Both the position numbers and the translations under genes were made by a program. From Saprospiraceae bacterium (lineage in GTDB: Bacteria > Bacteroidota > Bacteroidia > Chitinophagales > Saprospiraceae), in contig JADKAE010000012.1 in the NCBI GenBank assembly GCA_016715405.1, positions 62,001 through 126,000 on the forward strand: 64,000 nt of DNA, written 5' to 3'. Positions 41,229 to 49,745 of this stretch are shown piece after piece (position 1 is the first letter of the stretch; every line of letters starts with the position of its first letter). The notes below the pieces were generated by a model, which worked only from the letters and a program-made list of their open reading frames with translations, made no database searches and was not told the DNA's origin.

Positions 41229-43688
41229 TCAGAAGGGATAGCCAAATCCCAAATTGAGCGTAATATCGCGCAGCTGCCACTTGTTGAAATTCGTCCAGTA
41301 GTCGCCTTCGGTGACTGGGCTGCCGTTAGTACGGGGAAAGGAATTGCGCAATTTTATACCCAGATCGGTACGAAAAATAAAATACGTAAAATCGATACGG
41401 AGGCCGAAGCCGCCGCCAAGGGCTATTTGCTTGAAGAAAGGATCGTTTTTGCAATAGGGGTCATCGCAGTCGTTATAGGTATTGGTTTTTAATAAAAATT
41501 GAGAACCGATACGACTGGTATCGCGCCTCAATGTCCAGATATTGCCGCCATCGACAAAAAACGCGCCTTTTAATCGCCAGAAAAGGTCGAAGCGGTATTC
41601 GGCATTAAACTCCATTTTGAGGTCGCCGGTCTGATAAAGGCGAATATTATTGCGCTGATCGCGAGATAGTGGATCTTCATACCCGCCGGGGCCCAGGCCG
41701 CGAGGCGCCCAGGCTCTGATACTGTTGGGGCCGCCCACATAAAATTGCTTCACATAAGGCACATCACTCGTAAAACCGAAGGGACGGGCGATGCCGGCAT
41801 TAAATCTAAGGACAAAGCTGGTTTTGGTGTTGTATTGCCGGTAATACCTGAAATCTGCTTCCAGTTTGGCATATTGAGAAAATTCGCTTTTGCCCAACTT
41901 GAAGGTAGTGGGATTGAGTGCAAATTCGTTGTACAGCGCATTGATACCCCATATTTCTGCGCCGGATAGATCAAAAGATACGCCGGCATAATACGTTTTG
42001 CCATAACGAGTTGGACGACTGTTATATACAAAATTGAGATCTCTGAACAGCAGACTCACAAAAAACTGCTGGCCGAAACTGTTTTTCAGGAAAGGATTGA
42101 CCGACAGTAGCGTGTCAAATTCGGGCGCCGTGATCGGCTTCAGAAAGTCGACGCCAATATGGTTGATAATATAGCGCTTGGTAGGCGAACGCTGGAAGTC
42201 GTAACCGTAGGTGGCATTAAACAGGTTGTATTGGTACCAGTCGAGCACCAGAATATAATTGTAACTTGATGAGATACGGGTAGTGGCGTTATCCCTAAGG
42301 GCCTGGTAAAAATCGCTGTGCAATAAGCGGCGTTTTTTGCCAAGCGGCACTTCGTGCAAGCCTTTCCAGAAGCCCAGGTAATCGCGGAATTTTGGGAAAT
42401 ACATATCGGATTGAATCCGAAGGTCTACTGTATTCCAAAACCTGTCGTCTGCCAGACGGGGGTTCACTTCTACGCCCGCCGAGAGATTCGTGACCAACAA
42501 CTCGGCGCCGTGGAAGAGGTTTCGGTTGCGCAAACTTGGATTAATTGTAAAGCCGATCAGGTTGCCCACCCCGCTCGACCCGCTTCGGTTGGTGTAATTA
42601 ACCTCAAAATCGGCGCCGATTTCCATTTTGGCGTTGGGAGTCAATTCAATATAAAACAACAATTCCGTCAGGGTGGTACTGTCGATTTCCTGTCTGATCC
42701 GCACAAATTTATAAGTACCCAAAGCGGATAGCTGCTTATTGGTTTTGTCAAATAAATCCTGAGCGTATAACTCGCCCTTTTTGAGGTGAATGGCGTCAAG
42801 CAGCAGAAGCGGTTTTACGTGAAAATCATTATTGCGAATATGGAAGGTGTAGCCGTTGATGATGGTATCCCTGAGTTCTCCTACTACTTGCAATGGGCTA
42901 TAATTGGGATAAATATGTACCTGGCCAATCCGGTAGGCCGTATGAGCTTCTGTATTAAACGGCGTTTCTACCTCGAGGTATAGATTAGCTTTGTTTGCGC
43001 GTTGGAATGTGTCTATCTCAAGAGGTTCATTGAAGAAGTTGGAATAAAAGTAGGCATAACCGTTGTTTCTCAAAAAACGGGTAATGCGGTCTTTTTCCTG
43101 TTCGTACAATTTTAAATCCATGCCGGCCCCTTTTTTGAGCAGGGTCTGGCTTTTGTTGGATTGTAGCAGCCGGTGAATGGCGGTATCCTGGCTGAAATAA
43201 GCCACGCTGTCTATTGCAAATCGCTTTTTGGCAGTTACATAGTAGGTGACATGCGTTTTTTTTCCTTTAACCTGGTCTTCCGCAAATACATCTGCCTGGT
43301 AATACCCTTTGTATTGCATAAAGTAACCCATGGCCTCGGCAGTACTTTGTGTCAGCTTTTCGTCGTAAATGGTAGGTTGTTCTGCGATCACCCTGCGCTG
43401 GAATCTGTCGATGGCGGTGGTGTCCCCCGGGCCTGCCGTGGCCAGCCAAAACCACTCGCGAGGGAATAGGAAAAAGCGGGTATTTTCTTTTTGTTTGTAT
43501 AGTGTAGAGAGTTCGTATTTGAGGGTGCGTTTACCTTCTACCTTTTCCTTTCCCAGAAATTTTATATCATTGCTTTTGAGCAGCAGTTCGTCTTCTTTCA
43601 AATAGCGGGATACATTGCACGAGTATAGGCAAAATAGTAGGCAAAAACCCCATCCAAGCCGGTAAATTCGAGCAGCGTATACCCTCAT
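41229..43688 (-). CDS. Omp85/TamA-like outer-membrane assembly protein
   Basis: 819 residues in one unbroken frame. A lipoprotein-type signal (WGFCLLFCLYSC) suggests Cys attachment near residue 24, unusual for BamA but common in Bacteroidota TamA-like proteins. Periplasmic POTRA-like repeats (~30-370) precede a 16-strand barrel with the Omp85 signature regions around PNSIRAWAPRGLGPGGY (the RGF-type lid motif) and a terminal Phe in LGFGYPF. It probably inserts beta-barrel or surface proteins. It is divergent from the TrmH gene. Confidence 0.85.
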   Translation of the reverse strand: MRVYAARIYRLGWGFCLLFCLYSCNVSRYLKEDELLLKSNDIKFLGKEKVEGKRTLKYELSTLYKQKENTRFFLFPREWFWLATAGPGDTTAIDRFQRRVIAEQPTIYDEKLTQSTAEAMGYFMQYKGYYQADVFAEDQVKGKKTHVTYYVTAKKRFAIDSVAYFSQDTAIHRLLQSNKSQTLLKKGAGMDLKLYEQEKDRITRFLRNNGYAYFYSNFFNEPLEIDTFQRANKANLYLEVETPFNTEAHTAYRIGQVHIYPNYSPLQVVGELRDTIINGYTFHIRNNDFHVKPLLLLDAIHLKKGELYAQDLFDKTNKQLSALGTYKFVRIRQEIDSTTLTELLFYIELTPNAKMEIGADFEVNYTNRSGSSGVGNLIGFTINPSLRNRNLFHGAELLVTNLSAGVEVNPRLADDRFWNTVDLRIQSDMYFPKFRDYLGFWKGLHEVPLGKKRRLLHSDFYQALRDNATTRISSSYNYILVLDWYQYNLFNATYGYDFQRSPTKRYIINHIGVDFLKPITAPEFDTLLSVNPFLKNSFGQQFFVSLLFRDLNFVYNSRPTRYGKTYYAGVSFDLSGAEIWGINALYNEFALNPTTFKLGKSEFSQYAKLEADFRYYRQYNTKTSFVLRFNAGIARPFGFTSDVPYVKQFYVGGPNSIRAWAPRGLGPGGYEDPLSRDQRNNIRLYQTGDLKMEFNAEYRFDLFWRLKGAFFVDGGNIWTLRRDTSRIGSQFLLKTNTYNDCDDPYCKNDPFFKQIALGGGFGLRIDFTYFIFRTDLGIKLRNSFPRTNGSPVTEGDYWTNFNKWQLRDITLNLGFGYPF

Positions 43689-43700
43689 AATGGTTTACAT

Positions 43701-44468
43701 ATGGCAATTTCAAAAAATACAGTGAAGTTTGTAAAATCCCTTCACCTAAAAAAATTTAGACAAAAGTATGACATTTTCGTGGTTGAAGGGGACAAAATGG
43801 CCCGTGAGATGCTGGCTCAATCTGCTGTAGCCATTGAACAAGTGTACGCGGTAGAAGCTTGGGCTACTACACACGCCGGACTATTGCGCGAGCGCAGCGA
43901 TTTGGAGCTTGTAATCGTAACAGAGCGGGAATTATCTCAAATGTCTTCGCTCACTACGCCCAATCAGGTGTTGGCGGTGGCGCATAAACCCAACTGGGAG
44001 TGGCCGTCGCTGCCCCATTTTACCCGCGCGCTGTATCTCGACGGTATCCAGGATCCCGGCAATATGGGCACTATTCTTCGCATTGCCGATTGGTTTGGCA
44101 TTCCCTTTGTTTTTTGTTCGGATACCAGTGTCGATGTTTTCAATAGCAAGGTAATTCAGGCATCGATGGGGGCTTTCCTACGCGTAAATACTGTAGAGAT
44201 TGAACTTGCCGTCTTATTGGAACGCTACGCCGGGCTGCCCGTTTTAGGGGCGTTTATGGAAGGCCTGAATGCTTTTGATCATTCCTGGCCTGAAAAAGGC
44301 ATCTTGGTGATAGGCAGTGAAGGAGAGGGAATTAGCGCAAATAATTTGCCTTTGATAAACGAAAGGGTTACGATCCCCAAAGGCAACCCCAATGGCGCCG
44401 AGTCGTTAAATGCAGCCGTCGCTACGGGAATATTATGCGCTGCTTGGGCAAGAGTGAATTATGAATGA
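43701..44468 (+). CDS. TrmH/SpoU-family RNA 2'-O-methyltransferase
   Basis: 255 residues: a short substrate-binding N-domain, then the SpoU trefoil-knot domain with LDGIQDPGNMGTILRIADWFGI (motif 1), GSEGEGIS (motif 2) and IPKGNPNGAESLNAAVATGILCAAW (motif 3, with the SAM-binding Asn/Ser). It methylates ribose in tRNA or rRNA; the position is unknown. Its stop codon forms the first bases of the following heptamer repeat. Confidence 0.9.
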   Translation: MAISKNTVKFVKSLHLKKFRQKYDIFVVEGDKMAREMLAQSAVAIEQVYAVEAWATTHAGLLRERSDLELVIVTERELSQMSSLTTPNQVLAVAHKPNWEWPSLPHFTRALYLDGIQDPGNMGTILRIADWFGIPFVFCSDTSVDVFNSKVIQASMGAFLRVNTVEIELAVLLERYAGLPVLGAFMEGLNAFDHSWPEKGILVIGSEGEGISANNLPLINERVTIPKGNPNGAESLNAAVATGILCAAWARVNYE

Positions 44469-44528
44469 CGAATTACGAATTACGAATGTATTTAATTCGT
44501 AATTCGTAATTGCCCATTCGTAATTATC
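44468..44528. repeat. Heptamer inverted array between TrmH and TlpA genes
   Basis: Three head-to-tail copies of ACGAATT (third ending G) at 44469-44489 face AATTCGT units at 44494-44513 and again at 44516-44526. The arms would make a hairpin of about 20 pairs. The array fills the whole gap between two convergent stop codons, overlapping both. Confidence 0.88.
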
Positions 44529-45636
44529 AAAGCAGCCTTTTCAGTTCCGCTTCGATTTGCTCGGCGCCGCGTACGCCGACTGCGGCGATTTTGCCGTCGC
44601 GGTCGATGATGAAGGCTTTGGGAATACCGCGAACGCCGTAGATCGCTGCGGGTGCGGAATCCCATTTCTTGAGGTCGCTAACGTGGTATTCCCACGATAG
44701 GCCGTCCTGAGCGATAGCGTCAACCCATTTTTGTTTGGATTGCGTCATCATAGCCTCCACTTGCTGGGGGTTATTGATAGAAGCCATGCTGCGGGAATCG
44801 AGCCCGTCGAGCGATACGCTAAAGACCGTAAAGCCCTGGCTTTTGTATTTTTGGTACACTTGAACCACATTGGGGTTTTCGCGGCGGCAGGGCCCGCACC
44901 AGCTGGCCCAAAAGTCGAGCAATACGACTTTACCTTTGAGTTCCGACAATGCAAATTCTTTACCCTGGGGGTTTTTCATGCGGATATCGGGCGCAGGCTG
45001 ACCAACCCTGATCAGTTCGTCTGCCTGCTGGGCAAGAACCTGTGTTTCGAGTTGTTGCAGGTACTTGCCGTATTCAATGGCAAATTCCGATTGTTGATCA
45101 AGGCGTTGCTGGGCTTTTTTCTGGATATCGAGGAATTGCACACTGTTACCCAACGTGGAAGCGGCTACAAAAGCACCCAAAGTAGGGTTGGAGGTGGTAT
45201 CGATAAACTTACTGATGTCCTGGGCACCGAGTTTTTGCTGTGCCACACCGTTCATCACACTGGCAAGCGATTGAGAGGAAGCCGAACCGCTGATTTTTAC
45301 GTCAAACATTTGCAACGTGTTGAGGTCGCCTTCGATATTGACTTTTTTCTCGCTGCCATCTAATACCAGGCTGATACGTTTTGTACCAATGCGGAGGTTG
45401 TAGACGCCTGAAGCCAGGCCTTCCGGAAATTCTAAAGCGAAATGTCCATTATTGTCCAGCGTAGTTTTACCAAGCACATTGCTGGCTTTGCCGATCATGA
45501 GAAGATCGAGAAAAACCTGCATGTCGGTTTGCGCATTGCTAAGAGTACCTTCAATGACCGTCCCTTTTTGAGGGGCGCATTGCCAGGCCAAAAGAACCAT
45601 TGATGCGATAGTAAATGCGTAAACGAGTTTTTTCAT
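44527..45636 (-). CDS. TlpA-type thioredoxin-fold lipoprotein with DUF4369-like N-domain
   Basis: 369 residues. The lipobox VLLAWQC predicts a lipidated Cys. A beta-rich N-terminal domain like DUF4369 (~25-130) and a helical linker precede a TlpA thioredoxin domain with WASWCGPCRRENPN near residue 250 (redox WCGPC), and cis-Pro in GVRGIPKAFIIDRDG. It should reduce or exchange disulfides of exported proteins at the periplasmic side. An ATG two codons downstream of the raw start is preferred. Confidence 0.9.
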   Translation of the reverse strand: MKKLVYAFTIASMVLLAWQCAPQKGTVIEGTLSNAQTDMQVFLDLLMIGKASNVLGKTTLDNNGHFALEFPEGLASGVYNLRIGTKRISLVLDGSEKKVNIEGDLNTLQMFDVKISGSASSQSLASVMNGVAQQKLGAQDISKFIDTTSNPTLGAFVAASTLGNSVQFLDIQKKAQQRLDQQSEFAIEYGKYLQQLETQVLAQQADELIRVGQPAPDIRMKNPQGKEFALSELKGKVVLLDFWASWCGPCRRENPNVVQVYQKYKSQGFTVFSVSLDGLDSRSMASINNPQQVEAMMTQSKQKWVDAIAQDGLSWEYHVSDLKKWDSAPAAIYGVRGIPKAFIIDRDGKIAAVGVRGAEQIEAELKRLL

Positions 45637-45673
45637 GTTCAAAAAGGATTGATTAAATAAGATTTGTATTGCG

Positions 45674-47908
45674 TTAATGACTCATCAAGCTGCCCAGAAA
45701 GTTATGGTAGTGTTCCTGCCAGGAAGCGATTGTTCCAAAATTTTCTTCGTCGATAATGATCTGGTGGGCAATCACTTCACCCAATCTGGTAAAGGAAACA
45801 TTATTAGCGTTAAGATGGTTGACCAGTTCGTCTTCGTTTTCGGGTTTGACACTTACTACTATGCGGCTTTGGCCTTCGCCAAAGAGATAGGCGTCTTTGC
45901 GGAAATTGGCGTCGGTTTCTATGTCAAAACCCAATCCACCCGCCATTGCACTCTCCAGTAGCGTGAGGAATAGGCCTCCTTCCGATACGTCGTGCGCCGA
46001 GTCAATGTACTGTTTGCTGATTAATGCGGCGATGATTTGCTGTACCTGGTATTCTTCGTTCAGGTCGAAATGCGGCACCGGCGAATAGATGATGCCATGC
46101 ACGTGGCGCAAGTATTCGGAACTCCCCAAATCATTGGAAGGGGTGCCTATCATGTAGATCTGATCTCCTGCGGATTTAAACGACAATGTCATTGCCAGCG
46201 AGGCGTCATCAAGAACGCCCAACATGCCGATGGTGGGTGTGGGATATACAGGTTCAGTTTTGTCTTTGATGACGGTTTGGTTGTAAAAACTTACGTTTCC
46301 ACCTGTCACCGGGGTATCAAATTTGCGGCATGCCTCGCCCATGCCTTTTATAGCATGCACAAATTGCCAATACACCTCGGGATTGTAAGGATTGCCAAAA
46401 TTCAGGCAGTTAGTGATAGCCACCGGTAACCCTCCCGAACATACGATATTGCGGGCAGCTTCAGCTACCGCAATCATGGCGCCTATATAAGGATCGGCAT
46501 ATACATAAGCCGAATTGCAGTCGGTGGTGAGCGCCAGCGCGGTATTCGTGTTTTTTACCCTTACGATAGCCGCGTCAGAGGGGGCGTTGGTGCTCATGCT
46601 GTTGGTGCGCACCATCGAATCGTACTGTTCGTATACCCAGCGTTTCGACACGAGGTTGGGTGAAGTGAGCAACTGTCGGGCAGTAGCCTGGTAGTTGAGG
46701 GGTGCGGGAACCTTCGACAAAGAAAATTTTTCAATCTCGTCCAGATAGGCGGGTTTGGTATAGTCGCGCTTGTAAACCGGCGCTCCGCCACCCAGCACCA
46801 GTGATTCGGCGGGCACGTCGGCTACTTTTTCGCCTTCGTAATAAAACTCGAGCCGGCCGCCGTCGATGACTTCACCGATTTGGGCGCACTGCAGGTCCCA
46901 TTTTTCAAAAACATCCAACAATAATTGCTCTTGTCCCTTTTTGCCTACGATAAGCATGCGTTCCTGGCTTTCCGACAGCAAAATTTCGAAGGGACGCATG
47001 TTGGATTGCCGGGTAGGCACCAGGCTGAGGTCGATTCGCATGCCTACGCCGCCTTTGGCACTCATTTCAGAAGTAGAACAGGTAATTCCGGCTGCGCCCA
47101 TGTCCTGCATGCCCACCACCGCTCCGGTTTGAATGGCTTCGAGGGAAGCTTCCAGCAATAGCTTTTCCTGGAAAGGATCGCCTACTTGCACCGATGGCAA
47201 GTCTTCGGCAGAATCCTCGGTGAGGTCGGCTGAGGCGAACGTGGCGCCGTGGATGCCGTCTTTTCCGGTGGAGGAACCTACGATAAATACCGGGTTGCCT
47301 TTTCCTTCAGCAATAGCCGACACGGTTTTGCCTACCTCGACAATGCCCGCCGACATGGCGTTGACCAATATATTCTGGTTGTAACAATCGTAAAAGTACA
47401 CTTCACCTCCCACCGTAGGCACACCAAAGCAGTTGCCGTAGTCGCCGATGCCGTGCACCACTCCTTTTACTAACTGGCGGGTATGGTTGAGCTCAATATT
47501 GCCAAACCGCAGGGAGTTCAGCGCTGCTATAGGCCTGGCGCCCATCGTAAAAATATCGCGGTGGATACCGCCCACACCCGTAGCTGCGCCCTGATAGGGC
47601 TCTATGGCGGAGGGGTGGTTGTGCGATTCGATTTTGAAAGCACAGGCAAGTCCGTTGCCGATATCTACCAACCCCGCGTTTTCTTCTCCTGCGCCCACCA
47701 GCAGGCGTTCGCCATCGCGGGGCAGGGTTTTGAGCCAGAGGATAGAATTTTTATACGAACAGTGTTCCGACCACATTACGGAGAAAATACTTAGCTCCGT
47801 GAAATTGGGAACCCTGCCCATAATTTGTTGTATGCGTTGGAACTCATCGGGCGTAAGGCCCAGTTGCTGCGCAATTTCAACAGTCACTTGCGGTTCTACG
47901 GCGTGCAT
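45674..47908 (-). CDS. purL: Phosphoribosylformylglycinamidine synthase subunit PurL
   Basis: 744 residues, the small PurL type that needs separate PurQ and PurS. FTELSIFSVMWSEHCSYKNS, AFKIESHNHPSAIEPYQGAATGVGG (ATP/metal site) and the second-lobe VKNTNTALALTTDCNS are all present. It makes FGAM in purine synthesis. The raw frame begins 18 codons earlier, but the ATG at 47908 is preferred because a good -7 element lies between. Its pathway neighbour purM is at 39289 but not in the same operon. Confidence 0.95.
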   Translation of the reverse strand: MHAVEPQVTVEIAQQLGLTPDEFQRIQQIMGRVPNFTELSIFSVMWSEHCSYKNSILWLKTLPRDGERLLVGAGEENAGLVDIGNGLACAFKIESHNHPSAIEPYQGAATGVGGIHRDIFTMGARPIAALNSLRFGNIELNHTRQLVKGVVHGIGDYGNCFGVPTVGGEVYFYDCYNQNILVNAMSAGIVEVGKTVSAIAEGKGNPVFIVGSSTGKDGIHGATFASADLTEDSAEDLPSVQVGDPFQEKLLLEASLEAIQTGAVVGMQDMGAAGITCSTSEMSAKGGVGMRIDLSLVPTRQSNMRPFEILLSESQERMLIVGKKGQEQLLLDVFEKWDLQCAQIGEVIDGGRLEFYYEGEKVADVPAESLVLGGGAPVYKRDYTKPAYLDEIEKFSLSKVPAPLNYQATARQLLTSPNLVSKRWVYEQYDSMVRTNSMSTNAPSDAAIVRVKNTNTALALTTDCNSAYVYADPYIGAMIAVAEAARNIVCSGGLPVAITNCLNFGNPYNPEVYWQFVHAIKGMGEACRKFDTPVTGGNVSFYNQTVIKDKTEPVYPTPTIGMLGVLDDASLAMTLSFKSAGDQIYMIGTPSNDLGSSEYLRHVHGIIYSPVPHFDLNEEYQVQQIIAALISKQYIDSAHDVSEGGLFLTLLESAMAGGLGFDIETDANFRKDAYLFGEGQSRIVVSVKPENEDELVNHLNANNVSFTRLGEVIAHQIIIDEENFGTIASWQEHYHNFLGSLMSH

Positions 47909-47927
47909 GCGCTTTTTTTTTGCGCCA

Positions 47928-47935
47928 CAAAGATA
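47928..47935 (-). promoter_or_regulatory. Putative -7 element for purL
   Basis: TATCTTTG on the - strand, matching TAnnTTTG, lies 20 bases upstream of the ATG at 47908. Its position inside the longer open frame is the main reason to reject the upstream start. Confidence 0.4.
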
Positions 47936-47992
47936 GGGGCGTTTACCGATATAACCCACCAATTTCTATGCCGTTTTTTTGGTAATAACAAT

Positions 47993-48628
47993 CTACCTGA
48001 TCAGGTAATTGATAAAGAAGAATAATACCAGGTAAACCCATAGCAGATCGAGAAAATGCCAATAAAGGGTGAGCAGACGCAACCGCAACCGTTTTTCAGG
48101 ATCGGAAAAATATACCAGTACGCTCACCGGCTCTTTCATGAAGCGGTAGGAATTGTATAAAAAAACGATCAGAAAGGGCAGCCCGCCTATGACGTGCAGA
48201 AAATGCAATATGGAGATGATATATAGATAAGACGCAGAATTATCGGAGTTTATGGTGATTTGCTGTTCTAATAAAGTGCGCCATCCCACCCATTGCAGGC
48301 TGAGGAAAATAAGCGACAGCACTACGGTAAACAAGAGGGCGCGTTGATAATGTGTGGTATTATCAGTCAGATAGGCTTTTTTTGCCTGCATCATCATGGC
48401 ACTGCCGGCCAATAGTATCAATGTGTTGAACAGGAATATGTTGGGCAACCTTATCGGCGGCAGATTGCTCTGTACCCGGGTGTACACAAAAGCCGCGCTC
48501 AGGCTGGCAAATATGGCCGACAAGCCTGCGATGACCAGCACCATCAGAATGTTGTGGGGATGGAAGGCAAACTGCTGGTATTCGCTTTGCCTGACTTCCT
48601 GGTTGCTATGTGCGTGGTTGTCTTCCAT
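47993..48628 (-). CDS. Cytochrome c oxidase subunit III-like protein
   Basis: 211 residues from ATG 48628 (MEDNHAHSNQ). Five membrane helices are visible, with the heme-copper oxidase subunit III pattern: FVYTRVQSNLPPIRLPNIFLFNTLILLAGS and, in the last helices, LHFLHVIGGLPFLIVFLY and LYWHFLDLLWVYLVLFFF. Subunit III stabilises the oxidase and shapes oxygen or proton entry. No other oxidase subunit gene is adjacent, so this may be the orphan copy seen in many Bacteroidota. Confidence 0.88.
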   Translation of the reverse strand: MEDNHAHSNQEVRQSEYQQFAFHPHNILMVLVIAGLSAIFASLSAAFVYTRVQSNLPPIRLPNIFLFNTLILLAGSAMMMQAKKAYLTDNTTHYQRALLFTVVLSLIFLSLQWVGWRTLLEQQITINSDNSASYLYIISILHFLHVIGGLPFLIVFLYNSYRFMKEPVSVLVYFSDPEKRLRLRLLTLYWHFLDLLWVYLVLFFFINYLIR

Positions 48629-48851
48629 TTGTACGAAACTTTCGGCACTTATCACTGCAATATCTGACTTCTTCCCAATTTCTTTCCCACTTTTTGCGCC
48701 ATCGGAAAAGCCTGCCGCAAGTCTGGCAGTTTTTTTCAGGCAAGTCGCTCTTTTTTTTCGTAGCCGGCATACCAGGGCGCTTCATTATTGGAGGCTATAA
48801 CAAGGTTGATGCCGGAATGTTTTATCTTGTGCGCGGTTTAATACGGCGCGT

Positions 48852-49682
48852 ATGCCTATATGTCATCAATGCCGGTCGGTTGTACCCGACCAAGCCCGTT
48901 TTTGTCCTTTCTGTGGTGTACCTCAGCACCGGCAGGAAGAAGAACCTCCTTTTGTAGACGACAAAGGAGACGTGGAGGCCCGCCTCGTGGCCCTGTTTTT
49001 TGATTCTCTGCGCCGGGAGGTCGCCGCTACATTCCCCGGAGTTGCCTGGCAGGCGCTTACTGAAAAACTCTATGCCTCCGGCTTCCGCGATATGCTGCAC
49101 CGACGTATGAGCCAATTGGCCGAGCAAATCAAGGCAAAAAATGAAGCCTGGACGCGCAGCACCACCCAGAAAACCCACCTGCTGTGGCTGTTTGATGAAT
49201 TGATCGATTACTTCCTGATCAGGCATGCAACTGATATGATACCCTATGGTTTACCCGAACCTATTTTGAAATACCAGCAGCACACTCTAGCCAACATCGA
49301 CCGCTATGCAATGGTGATGGACTATATGGGCTGGCCGCAGGAATCAGAAAGCGTCTATACAGATTTCCTGGCAATGCCAGTCGACCACCTGCGCAATGCG
49401 AGCAAGTATTTTCTCTTTCCCGAAAAAGAAGAGCGCATCTTTTTTATTTGCGACCAAAGTATATTTGGCGGCTGCACAGAGGGATTTGCCGTCACCGAAC
49501 GCGGCTTGTATTGGAAGGCGCCATTGGCGAAAGCCAAAAGATATATGTTCCACGACGAAGCTAACCTGGAACTCTCCAAAGAATGGCTTACCATTAATGA
49601 TTCGTTTTTTAATGCCGGAACTACACTGAATTATAAGATATTCAAGCTGCTGAAAAAAATGCACCAACTGCTGCATCTCTGA
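48852..49682 (+). CDS. Zinc-ribbon protein of unknown function
   Basis: 276 residues. The N-terminus MPICHQCRSVVPDQARFCPFCG is a classic CxxC-x(n)-CxxC zinc ribbon. The middle (~40-170) is helical. The last ~100 residues (IFFICDQSIFGGCTEGFAVTERGLYWK... LTINDSFFNAGTTLNYKIFKLLKKM) form a beta-rich module like the bacterial PH-type domains often attached to such ribbons. I do not recognise a specific role. It is flanked by unrelated genes with its own gaps, so it is probably transcribed alone. Confidence 0.75.
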   Translation: MPICHQCRSVVPDQARFCPFCGVPQHRQEEEPPFVDDKGDVEARLVALFFDSLRREVAATFPGVAWQALTEKLYASGFRDMLHRRMSQLAEQIKAKNEAWTRSTTQKTHLLWLFDELIDYFLIRHATDMIPYGLPEPILKYQQHTLANIDRYAMVMDYMGWPQESESVYTDFLAMPVDHLRNASKYFLFPEKEERIFFICDQSIFGGCTEGFAVTERGLYWKAPLAKAKRYMFHDEANLELSKEWLTINDSFFNAGTTLNYKIFKLLKKMHQLLHL

Positions 49683-49722
49683 TAGTCGCAAAGTCTGATA
49701 GCAATAGTTTCCACATTTCCCT

Positions 49723-49730
49723 ACCTTTGT
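49723..49730 (+). promoter_or_regulatory. Putative -7 element for the FG-GAP protein gene
   Basis: TACCTTTG, identical to the elements before purM and gatC, sits 15 bases upstream of the ATG at 49746. An AAAGCGCTTTG palindrome separates the two and could be an operator or part of the leader. Confidence 0.35.
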
Positions 49731-49745
49731 AGCAAAGCGCTTTGC

